Origin: Thiohalocapsa sp. PB-PSB1 | GTDB lineage: Bacteria > Pseudomonadota > Gammaproteobacteria > Chromatiales > Chromatiaceae | Assembly: GCA_016745215.1 (NCBI GenBank) | Contig: CP050890.1 | Coordinates: 2,232,001 to 2,296,000 of the forward strand | Length of the DNA stretch: 64,000 nucleotides | Direction: 5' to 3' | Shown: positions 7,376 through 15,698 of the stretch, in pieces | Position numbering within the stretch: the first letter of the stretch is position 1 | Layout of the letters: each line of letters starts with the position of its first letter | Position numbers and translations under genes: made by a program | Notes under the pieces: generated by a model | Told to the model about the DNA's origin: nothing | The model's database searches: none | What the model saw: only the letters and a program-made list of their open reading frames with translations

Positions 7376-8020
7376 TAATCCCCCGGCTTTGCCGGGGTGA
7401 CAGTAGCAGTTTGACATTTCCGGGAGTCCATCGGAGACACTCTGTTCGTGAGCCGCCAAGCACACGATTGTGGAGAGTCCCGATGGACAAGATTGCCAGC
7501 CTAAGCCACTCCAAATAGGAGTGCAACTATCACGTTGTTTTCATTCCGAAATGCCGCCGTCGCGTCCTATATGGTCAGCTTCGGAAGCACCTCGTGTGAA
7601 GTGTTTCATGAGCTTGCTCAGCACAAGGACAGCCGGATCGAGGAAGGCCACCTGATGCCGGACCATGTGCACATGCTGATCTCGATTCCGCCGAAACATG
7701 CGGTCTCGCAGGTTGTGGGCTACATCAAGGGGAAAAGTGCCATCCATGTGGCCCGCGTCTACGGTGAGCGCAAGCGCAATTTCAGCGGGCAGCATTTCTG
7801 GGCGCGCGGCTACTTCGTGTCGACGGTTGGGCGAGACGAGGCCACGATCCGGGCCTACATCCAGCACCAGGAACGCGAGGATCAACGCTTCGATCAGCTA
7901 CGGCTATGGAGCTGACCCGCCGCCTTTAGGCGGCTCATTAACTTGGGGCCGCGTTAGCGTCCCCTTCGCCGCTTTGAGCGGCTCACGAATTCAAAGCCCG
8001 CGGCTTTGCCGGGGGATGTT
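7376..8020 (+). mobile_element. IS200/IS605-type element, degraded
   Basis: A subterminal hairpin (CCCCGGCTTTGCCGGGG, from 7381) lies left of the transposase gene, and the right end carries GCCGCCTTTAGGCGGC and a second CCGCGGCTTTGCCGG hairpin. These structures, and the lack of inverted ends, are typical of IS200/IS605 insertion sequences. Exact ends are uncertain by about 10 bases. No TnpB or ωRNA-like gene is present. Confidence 0.6.
7483..7915 (+). pseudogene. tnpA: IS200/IS605 TnpA (Y1 transposase), stop and frameshift
   Basis: The start MDKIASLSHSK is followed by TAG at codon 12, where the family has Trp, then ECNYHVVFIPKCRRR. Near 7600 the frame shifts by one and continues with SRIEEGHLMPDHVHMLISIP, containing the HUH pair, and KGKSAIHVARVYGERKRNF with the tyrosine region beyond. 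Two disabling lesions mean it makes no full-length enzyme. Confidence 0.8.
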
Positions 8021-8258
8021 TACTAATAAGATTAAAGTCATCAAACGCCGCTGCTATGGCATCACTAACCTTGGGCACCTCTATCAAAGGATATGCTTGG
8101 ATCTCAAAGGATATGACCGGTTCAGGGTCGACACATTATAAATCAATAAGTTACAGAGTTTGCGCTCGACTACATTTTAACCTTGATGTGTACGAAAAAA
8201 TGAGCTTAAGTGGTTGTTCTTAAAGTTTTTATTGGTTACCATGAAATCCAGGAGAGCC
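8021..8258 (+). mobile_element. 3' remnant of an ISL3-family element
   Basis: The plus strand encodes KIKVIKRRCYGITNLGHLYQ and ends YDRFRVDTL plus stop (8139-8141), almost identical to the end of the complete ISL3 transposase at 55317-56588. The DNA after the stop matches that element up to its terminus GGAGAGCC (8251-8258). The rest of the element is missing, cut at the IS200 end. Confidence 0.8.
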
Positions 8259-8327
8259 GAAAAATGCCGTTAGAAGATAGACTATAGGGAACCTTGAAAA
8301 ATTGTGTTTTCGACGCGCCGATCACGC

Positions 8328-9562
8328 GCTCACGGCGCCATAAACACGCTGCGGGTACGATCGATACGCACCGTTGTCATATTGTATGCGAACTCAGTCG
8401 AGATTGGGGCAATGAGGCGTCTTTTGGCCGCCAAACTCAGCACGGCCTGGGCATCGGCACTCCAGGCCCGCAGCAGGCTGTTTGTCAGACTTTGGTAGAC
8501 CTCGCGATTGGGATAACGCAGTTGGTAGAGGTACTCACCAAAGACCTGTTGTTCACGATCGATGGTCAGGTAGCCGGTCTGCCAGAGCAGCGCCTCGGTG
8601 TTGATATGGTCGATGTCAAAGGCCGAGAGCATGGCCGCATCGGCCTGAAGCTGGCCGAGCCGCGGCAGCCAGGTGTTGCGCTCAGTCAGCACTTCGACCA
8701 GGAAGGTCGGCGTGGCGGTCTCGAACCACCAGGCGCGGAACTTTCGCTCCTTGAACAGCAACAGCACATCGAACGGATTGTACACAGCCTCGCCCGTCCA
8801 GTTATAGCCGTTGTACCAGGTGCGAATGCTATTGCGGTCGAGACCATCGAGCTCGGGCGCGAAGACCTGATCCAGATCGGCCTCGGTATAGCCGCAGATG
8901 GCCGAGTACTCTGCTGAAACCGTGATGTCCAGCAGATTGTTCAAGCCTGAGAACAGATTCACCTTGCTGAATTTGCTGACGCCGGTCAGAAAGGCAAAGC
9001 GCACATGGGCATCGGCCCCCTTGATGACGGAATAGAGATTGCGTAGACCATCGCGCATTTCGCATCCGATCTCGGGCTGGGTCAGGTTGTCGAGGATGGG
9101 CTTGTCGTATTCGTCCACCAGCACGACCACAGGCTCGCCATGCTGTCGGTAAGCCTGGCGAATGAGTTCGCCGAATGCGCCGGCGATGTCCAGCCCCTGC
9201 GAAAGCTGCACGCCGAGGGCCTCGCCGTTGATCCGCAGCAGGTCGCGTATACGTGCATCAAGGGCATCCCGGCTATGCAGTACGCCTTCGGCGAAGCTCA
9301 GCCGGACTACCGGGAAATGTCACCGCCAGTCCCAGCGTTTGTGAGCCTCGAGCCCCCTGAACAATTGCTCTGTGCCACTGAACAATTCGCCCAGGGTATC
9401 GAGGAACAGGGATTTGCCAAAGCGGCGGGGTCGGGACAGAAAATAGTATTTGCCGTAGTTGATCAGATGCAGCGCAAAGCCTGTCTTATCGACATAGTAG
9501 CAGTCATCCTCGCGGATCGCGCGGAAGGTTTGGATGCCGATGGGCAGATGCTTACGGGTCAT
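8328..9562 (-). pseudogene. AAA-ATPase-like / PD-(D/E)XK family protein, stop and C-terminal loss
   Basis: ATG 9562 starts MTRKHLPIGIQTFRAIREDD, the start of the AAA-ATPase_like (PF09820) family. The Walker A-like block is SRPRRFGKSLF and the Walker B-like block VVLVDEYDKPIL. A TGA follows WDWR at about 9320, after which the same frame continues with FPVVRLSF through to DRTRSVFMAP and a stop at 8328. The family normally has about 500 residues with a C-terminal PD-(D/E)XK nuclease; that domain is missing. Such genes are multi-copy and of unknown role, perhaps mobile-DNA or defence related. Confidence 0.75.
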
Positions 9563-10012
9563 GGCTGGGTTGGCAACGCGGTGGAGAGCATCTCCAGTAT
9601 AGCCCGCGAACGACTGTTGCCACGCGACCGTGCAAATAGCCGGCATTCCGACTGAACATGGCGGACCGCGTAGACTTCCGTCTGAACAGCACGTGCACGC
9701 GGGCGTAGCGCAAAAATAGCCACAGCAGCCGCAACCCAGGCCCCTGGCCCGGCCAGTTGGGCAGATGCTGGACAGATTTCGATGGGAGCTTGCCTAAACC
9801 GACTGCGCGCCCAACGTCGATGCTGGCCCGACACGCGTTGCTCCGTCGGAGCCAAGCGGCTGGGCGGCAACGGGCAACGGACGCAGGGCCACACCAAATG
9901 ATGGCTGCTCTAGTCAAGCCTCGCTCGCTGCGACCCGAGAATGGCTATTTACCATCTGGTGTGAACGGCTTATTTCGTGCATTCAGTAAACTGTCACTGT
10001 AAGTAAAATGCC
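9563..10012. other. Stretch without a supportable gene
   Basis: Frames are open on both strands but have no recognised domain or ribosome site. It may hold decayed remains. The right edge meets a solo RAYT-element end at 10013. Confidence 0.4.
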
Positions 10013-10039
10013 GTGAATGGTGAAGTGTCACCGTCATTC
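10013..10039 (+). repeat. Solo copy of the RAYT-element terminal repeat
   Basis: GTGAATGGTGAAGTGTCACC plus the following CGTCATTC matches the right terminal repeat at 2563-2591 with a few differences. No transposase gene is next to it. It joins directly to a cut-off EAL-domain coding fragment. Confidence 0.65.
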
Positions 10040-10264
10040 GATCGCGTTATCACCCGCGCCCTGATCTCTATTGGCGAGCACCTTGGCCTGCGGGTCGTTG
10101 CCGAGGGGGTCGAAACCGAACGTCAGCTGGAGCTGCTGCAAGCCCTTGGCTGCCGTTATGCTCAGGGCTGGCTGTGCGACCAGCCGACAGCGGCGGAGAA
10201 GATTCTGTCAGCCTGCCAATCTCCTATGGATTCCAGCAAAGACGCTCGCCAAGAAAGCCTCTAA
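10031..10264 (+). pseudogene. C-terminal fragment of an EAL (cyclic-di-GMP phosphodiesterase) domain
   Basis: The frame reads VITRALISIGEHLGLRVVAE, then GVETERQLELLQALGC and YAQGWLCDQP, which are the last third of an EAL domain (the AEGVET catalytic-loop block and the Q-G-[FWY] block). The EAL motif and the rest of the protein are absent; the fragment begins at the RAYT-end repeat. Confidence 0.75.
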
Positions 10265-10528
10265 GAGCAAGATGTCGAGAGCGACGAAACCTGTACGGTC
10301 TTGGAGCCTGAGAGCTCGGGACCGGGACATGCCAGGCGAGATTGCTATCGTAATGCCCGAATGCTGTCATAGTCCAATGCATCTGATTGTTGCTGTTTCG
10401 CTGGTTCGGCTCGCGGGCTGTGCGCAGCCTGACAAGATACACAAGTCGCATTCTTTGACGAAGTGCCCTAGGCTATCGCCGCAGCCGAGCAGCTGGCTGT
10501 TAGGCGCATACGAAGCCTATGTGTACTG

Positions 10529-11425
10529 CTATTGACGCAGCTGCGCGCGCTCTTGCTCCTGATCCGAAAGAAACCGAATACCACAGCGCACGCCAGCCGG
10601 TATTTGCAAGTCGGGGTTGGGTAACAGCAAACGCACGCCGAAGGTGTCGCTGGCAGCGTCGATGACGCGGTCGACCACCACCACCTCGGCGCGGTGCGCG
10701 CTGGCGTTCGGGTATCTGGGAGTGACCTCTGCCTGCATGCCGACGCGGATGGCCCCATAGGTTTCCACCGGTGCGAAGATCTCGACATGCAGTGGGTCGA
10801 TCTTGGCGAGCTTGACGATCGGTCGATTCTCGGCGGACTCACCGGGTGACATCATCCGCTCCATGACCACGGCGTCCACCGGGCTTCGTACGCTGCGGTT
10901 TTCATGCAATCTGCGCGCGCGCTCCAATTCCAGTTGGGCGATGCGCCGCTGCTCGTGCGCCTGTTGCAGACGCAGCGCGGCGCGCTTGGCCTCGCTGGTG
11001 GCGGTGTCCTTGTCGGTGGCAGAAATCGCCTTTGCCTGCGAGAGTTTGTCCATACGGTCTTTTTCGCGCTGGGCGAACGCGAGCGCCTCATCCAGCTCGT
11101 CGATTTCGGCCTGAAGCTCGGCGCGCGCCTGGGCCAATTCGACGTTGGCCTGCTCCACATCGCGATTGAGCCGGGCGATGACTTGCCCGGCGCTGACCAG
11201 GTCGCCCCGAGACACCAGCAATTCCTCCAGGATGCCTTCCTCCCGGGTGCTGACCTCGACGGTGCTTTGCGGCTCGATGACACAGTCGAACCCGGCGAGT
11301 TCCTCTGCGTCCATGGCCCACGCGGACTTTAGAATCAAAATGCTGATCAGGGCGATGCCCAGGGCCACGGAAGCAGGTATCCGCGCCTTGATTCGGGAGG
11401 TCGGGCAACGAGTATGGCTAGGCAT
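10529..11425 (-). CDS. Periplasmic adaptor (HlyD/RND membrane-fusion type)
   Basis: About 298 residues from ATG 11425: a basic N-terminus, one hydrophobic segment (about 17-35) acting as signal or anchor, then a biotinyl-lipoyl-like half (REEGILEELLVSRGDLVSAG), a long coiled-coil hairpin (about 75-165, ending ERARRLHENRSVRSPVDAVV) and the second lipoyl half with a beta-barrel. A TTG at 11458 is an alternative start. It is the last gene of the SapC - HlyD - M50 - SecA-like operon, 54 bases after the SecA-like gene (21 from the TTG). Likely role: bridging an inner-membrane exporter to an outer-membrane channel. No TolC-like gene is in the window. Confidence 0.8.
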   Translation of the reverse strand: MPSHTRCPTSRIKARIPASVALGIALISILILKSAWAMDAEELAGFDCVIEPQSTVEVSTREEGILEELLVSRGDLVSAGQVIARLNRDVEQANVELAQARAELQAEIDELDEALAFAQREKDRMDKLSQAKAISATDKDTATSEAKRAALRLQQAHEQRRIAQLELERARRLHENRSVRSPVDAVVMERMMSPGESAENRPIVKLAKIDPLHVEIFAPVETYGAIRVGMQAEVTPRYPNASAHRAEVVVVDRVIDAASDTFGVRLLLPNPDLQIPAGVRCGIRFLSDQEQERAQLRQ

Positions 11426-11479
11426 GGCAAGCAATCCAATCGATCGGTATTCAAACAAACGTGTACAAGCGCGGGCTGC

Positions 11480-13453
11480 TTATTCCACCCTGCCGCTGAA
11501 GGCCAGCAAGCGGCCGAGCTGCTCGTCGAGTCGCAGCAATTGCCGGCGCATCTTGGCATGCCGGCGCTCGGTGCCGATTTGCGCGAGGCGCAGCAGAAGA
11601 CGTGCCGCTGGGCCAGCAGTGAAGATCCGCGCCAATACGCGCCAGGATGCATTGGCGATCAGGTTATCATCCAGCGCCAGAATGGCCTGGGCGCTGCCCG
11701 GGTCACCCTGGCGGGCGCAGCGACCGAATAATTGGCGATCGATGCGCCTGGCGTCGTGGCGCTCGCTGGCGATGACGTGCAGACCGCCCTGCGCCGCCAC
11801 CCCCTCGCCAAGCTGGATATCAGTGCCGCGCCCGGCCATGTTGGTGGCAACCGTGATCTGACCGGGCTGGCCGGCCTGGGCGATGATCTGCGCCTCGTCC
11901 TGGTCCTGGCGGGCGTTCAATACCCGATGCGGGAGATTGGCCTGCTGCAGCCGGCTGCTGAGCAGATCGGAGGCAGCAACCGAAACAGTGCCTACCAATA
12001 CGGGTCGCCCGCTCTGATGCAGTCGCCCGATTTCGGTGGCGATGGTCGTCCATTTGGCCTCGGCGTTGGCGAGCACCCGTGCCGGCATTATCCGGCGGCG
12101 CAGCCGCCGGTGCGTCGGCACCCTGGCCAGACCCAGGTGATAGACAGTCCAAAGTTCGGCGGCTACCTCGCGCGCGGTGCCGCTCATGCCGGCCAGACGC
12201 AGATAACGGCGGAAAAAGCGCTGATAGCTGATGCGCGCCAAGGTCTCGTTGCGTGGTGTCGGATCGCAGCCCTCCTTGGTCTCGACCAGTTGGTGCAGGC
12301 CGCGCTCCCAATTACGGTCAGGCATCAAGCGCCCGGTGTATGCATCGATGATCTGCACCTTTCCATCCAGCACCAGGTAGTCACGATCGCGCATGAGCAA
12401 ATGGGTGGCGAACAGGGCCTGGCGGACCAATTCCTCACGCTGACGCGTGCTGGCCCAAACGCCCGGTAATTCATTGGCCAATGTGGCAATGGCGGTGCAT
12501 CCCGCGTCGGTCAGCTCGATCAAGCGCTCGCTGGGTCGGATGTGGAAGTCCGACGCGACCTGCAATTCGGCAGCAATATCCAGGGCCTGACGATAGATGG
12601 CCGGATCGGGCTCGTCCTCGCCCTGCCCGGAGATGATCAATGGCGTACGCGCCTCGTCGATCAGCACGCTGTCAGCCTCGTCGACGATCGCAAAACAGAG
12701 CCCGGGCAGCAACAGCTGTCTGCCGATGGCGCGCTTGCCGAACAGTCCGTCCAGGCGCATACGCAGCGCACCGGTACCGCCGCGCACCATGCGATCGCGC
12801 AGATAGTCGAAAACCAGCTGTTTATTGGTGCAGTAGCAGATGTCGCAATGGTAGGCGGCTTGGCGGGACGCATGATCCATGCCTTCGACCACGGCACCGA
12901 CGGAGAGCCCCAGGGATCGATACAGTGGCCCCATCTGCGCGGCGTCGCGCTGGACCAGATAGTCGTTGACGGTGACCACCTGCACCGGGATGCCGGCCAT
13001 GGCCGCGGTGGCGGCCGGCAAGGTGGCGGCCAATGTCTTGCCCTCGCCGGTCTGCATTTCCACCAGCAGGCCTTGGAGCATGGCCCAGCCACCCAGCAAT
13101 TGCTCGGTGTAAGGCTCCAGGCCGAGGGTTCGCCGGGACTGCTCGCGGATGAGCGCAAAGGCATATAGGCAGGGTACCTTGGCTAAGCCGGCATGCCGCA
13201 GCCGTTGACGCAATGCCAGCACCTCTGCCTTCAGCGCTTCGTCGGCAAGCGCATGCAACGCCGGTCGCTGGCGCTCGACCTTGGCAATGATACGACGGTA
13301 GCGACGGGCATCCCGCGGAAATGCACCCTTGATTGCACCAACCACACGATCGGCCAACCGCTCCAACCCGCCCAGGCGCGAGAGTTCCCGCTCCGGATAG
13401 GCACCGAGGATCGGTCCAGGGCGCGGGATTGGCTGCGGCTGGAATAGTGACAT
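11480..13453 (-). CDS. SecA-like ATPase lacking the helical scaffold and C-terminus
   Basis: 657 residues against about 900 for housekeeping SecA. Walker A is EMQTGEGKT (132-140), followed by VNDYLVQRDA (162-171) and VFDYLRD (214-220). Walker B is VDEADSVLIDEARTPLIISG (257-276), followed by a cross-linking-domain-like stretch. The second motor domain has TNMAGRGTDI (537-546) and SERHDARRIDRQLFGRCARQ (563-582). The protein ends about 60 residues later, so the two-helix finger, most of the helical scaffold/wing and the zinc-binding tail are missing. It is the fourth gene of the operon, 31 bases after the M50 gene. A motor for a dedicated export route is the likely role; whether it docks on SecYEG is unknown. 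Confidence 0.85.
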   Translation of the reverse strand: MSLFQPQPIPRPGPILGAYPERELSRLGGLERLADRVVGAIKGAFPRDARRYRRIIAKVERQRPALHALADEALKAEVLALRQRLRHAGLAKVPCLYAFALIREQSRRTLGLEPYTEQLLGGWAMLQGLLVEMQTGEGKTLAATLPAATAAMAGIPVQVVTVNDYLVQRDAAQMGPLYRSLGLSVGAVVEGMDHASRQAAYHCDICYCTNKQLVFDYLRDRMVRGGTGALRMRLDGLFGKRAIGRQLLLPGLCFAIVDEADSVLIDEARTPLIISGQGEDEPDPAIYRQALDIAAELQVASDFHIRPSERLIELTDAGCTAIATLANELPGVWASTRQREELVRQALFATHLLMRDRDYLVLDGKVQIIDAYTGRLMPDRNWERGLHQLVETKEGCDPTPRNETLARISYQRFFRRYLRLAGMSGTAREVAAELWTVYHLGLARVPTHRRLRRRIMPARVLANAEAKWTTIATEIGRLHQSGRPVLVGTVSVAASDLLSSRLQQANLPHRVLNARQDQDEAQIIAQAGQPGQITVATNMAGRGTDIQLGEGVAAQGGLHVIASERHDARRIDRQLFGRCARQGDPGSAQAILALDDNLIANASWRVLARIFTAGPAARLLLRLAQIGTERRHAKMRRQLLRLDEQLGRLLAFSGRVE

Positions 13454-13484
13454 GAGATGTGATCGCTCGGCGCGCTAACCGCTG

Positions 13485-15698
13485 TCAGACCCCGAACCGG
13501 GACAGGAACATTTGGCGCAGACCTCGAATCCATTGCACGGCGAGCGGCTCGGCACCGTGATCGAAGCGCACTTCGACCCGCTGCCCCGGATAGCCGGCGG
13601 CCAGCCCCGGGGTCAGGGCCAGATCGAGCACGAATAGCGGCTTCAGCGCAGTACGTCCGCTGCCATCGCTGGGGTCGAGCGCAATCGGACCGCCGCCGGC
13701 GCTGCCCAAGGCCGCCGAGGGCAGCCGCGAGGTGGCGGACGGTACCTGGCGCAGGATCTCGGTCAACTCGGAGGGCGCATCCCAGGTGTCGAGCCTTACC
13801 CTGACCGACTCGCTGCGGTCGCGTACCAGGCCGATGCGATCCTGCCCGACCACCGCGCGCACACTTGCCGTGGCCGGCTCGGCCAGCACATAGGCGATCA
13901 GCTCGCCGCGGCGCAAATAACGTCCGGGCAGGTCCGCGGCATTCGGCACGACCAGGCGACCGGCAAGTGGGCTGTTCAAGACTAAACCGGCCTGGCGTTC
14001 GCGGGCGCGCTGCAGATCGCGCCGCGCCTGCGCGATCTCCTCATGTACCACTTGGGTCTGGGAGCGATCACGCACCTGGGCTTGGGTGAGTTGGGCTTTG
14101 AGTTCGCGCAGGCGTGCCAGGAGCAGGCGCACCTGGAGATCCAGGTAGGCATCCTGCATTTCGATCAGTGCCTGGCCTGGACGCACCTGACTGCCATCAG
14201 CAGCCAGCAGCCGGATCAGGGTGCCGTCCGCCTGGGCACGCAGCCGTGCCTGTTCCGGCAGCCAGATAATGCCCTCGGCGCGGGTCCAGGACGGCATCGG
14301 CACGACCATCAGAAAAACCAGAAGCGACAGCACCAGCCCGCCGGTAACCAGCACCGCGCGCGCGCGGCGGCGGTCGAGCCTGGGATTGGTGAATACGAAA
14401 TGCAGCCCCTTGAGCAACGGCCAGATCACCTGGGTGGAAACCGCCCAGACAGCTAGCAATATGCCGATAATGAAGAATTTCCCGGCGATAAACAGCACGA
14501 TGGCGAAGAGGATCAGCTGCCGGTATAGAAAGGATGCAATGCCGTAGAACAGCATCCAGCGACGCTCGCCCTTGACCGTCAACGGCGGCTCCAGATCGCG
14601 CGCGTTGAACAGATAACGCTGGGCCAGATAGCCTAGATAGCGCTGCGAGCGGGTGGCCAGGTTTGGAATCTCCAGCCAGTCTGCCAACACATAGTAACCG
14701 TCGAAACGCAGTAACGGGTTGCCGTTGAACAACAGCGTCGATACGCCGCCGATCAGCATCACATTGAAGGCCAGGGCGCGGGCGAACCCGGGTTCCATAT
14801 TCAGCCACAGCATCATCGCAACTGCGGCCAGCAGCAATTCCACCATGATGCCGATGGCACCGACTAGCATCCGCCGGCCCTTATCGGCAAATGCCGAGGC
14901 CGAGGATGCCTCCACATAGGGCACCGGCATCAGTACCAACAGCATGATGCCGATCTCGTGCACCTCTCCGCCCCAGCGCTTGGCGGCAAAACCATGGCCA
15001 AGTTCGTGTACGACTTTGACCAATGGGTAGCTGATCCACAGCATCAGCAGCCCCTGAGCGCTCAAGACCCGATCGACCAGGTTGCCGGTCAGCTCGGACC
15101 AGTGGCTGGCTGCGAGTATGCTGCCGGTGATGACGACGACCAGCCAAAGCGCCAGACCAAACCAGGAAAACAGCCAGCCCACCGCCGGCAGCCAGCGGGC
15201 CAGAAAGGCATCCGGATCCACCAGCGGTATGCGCACCGCAAGCGGCTGCGCCAGGCGCTGGCGCAGGCGTTTGTTCTTTTGCTGCTGGCGACGTTGGGCG
15301 ATCTCGCTGCTATCCGGCGGAAGGTCCGTGATCAATACATCGGCCGCATGCATCTGCCCGAGCAGGCGTATGGTCTCATCCTGGGTCGGCGCTGCATCTC
15401 CCTGGCTTTGCTGGGCCGCATCCCAGATCTGCTGCAATGTGCGCTCGCCATCCATCATGCCGACCAGCCCATAGGCGGCCGCGGAGATGCGGTGATAGCG
15501 ACCGGAGGAGGCGTCCTCCAGCACGTACCAGACCTCATCGCGATAATCGTGACGGTGGATACGGGCATGCCCACGCAGCCGTGGCCGCAAGCCGGCGACC
15601 CGGTACCAGTTCTGGCTGAACAGAGATTCAGTCGGATGCGCTAGCCGAACCACGACCACCACCACAGCCGCAGCCAATGCCCCAGCCGGTGCGTCCAA
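13485..15698 (-). CDS. PqqD-like / M50 metalloprotease / HlyD fusion membrane protein
   Basis: 737 residues. Residues about 45-130 resemble a PqqD-like peptide-binding domain (WYVLEDASSGRYHRIS). Several membrane segments from about 170 carry the M50 site-2-protease motif HELGH (231-235) and the later LLRFDGYYVLADWLEI, whose Asp is the expected third metal ligand. After about residue 430 a last membrane segment leads into a HlyD-type lipoyl/coiled-coil periplasmic part. The N-terminus overlaps the end of the upstream GAF/HlyD gene by 58 bases; a GTG near 15650 just beyond the overlap is a possible start. Proteins of this plan are known near peptide or adhesin export loci; here it may cleave or hand over a membrane-bound substrate. 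Confidence 0.8.
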   Translation of the reverse strand: MDAPAGALAAAVVVVVVRLAHPTESLFSQNWYRVAGLRPRLRGHARIHRHDYRDEVWYVLEDASSGRYHRISAAAYGLVGMMDGERTLQQIWDAAQQSQGDAAPTQDETIRLLGQMHAADVLITDLPPDSSEIAQRRQQQKNKRLRQRLAQPLAVRIPLVDPDAFLARWLPAVGWLFSWFGLALWLVVVITGSILAASHWSELTGNLVDRVLSAQGLLMLWISYPLVKVVHELGHGFAAKRWGGEVHEIGIMLLVLMPVPYVEASSASAFADKGRRMLVGAIGIMVELLLAAVAMMLWLNMEPGFARALAFNVMLIGGVSTLLFNGNPLLRFDGYYVLADWLEIPNLATRSQRYLGYLAQRYLFNARDLEPPLTVKGERRWMLFYGIASFLYRQLILFAIVLFIAGKFFIIGILLAVWAVSTQVIWPLLKGLHFVFTNPRLDRRRARAVLVTGGLVLSLLVFLMVVPMPSWTRAEGIIWLPEQARLRAQADGTLIRLLAADGSQVRPGQALIEMQDAYLDLQVRLLLARLRELKAQLTQAQVRDRSQTQVVHEEIAQARRDLQRARERQAGLVLNSPLAGRLVVPNAADLPGRYLRRGELIAYVLAEPATASVRAVVGQDRIGLVRDRSESVRVRLDTWDAPSELTEILRQVPSATSRLPSAALGSAGGGPIALDPSDGSGRTALKPLFVLDLALTPGLAAGYPGQRVEVRFDHGAEPLAVQWIRGLRQMFLSRFGV

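Noticed and set aside
11414..13168. Long plus-strand frames opposite the SecA-like gene
   Set aside because: Shadows of the SecA-like coding sequence.
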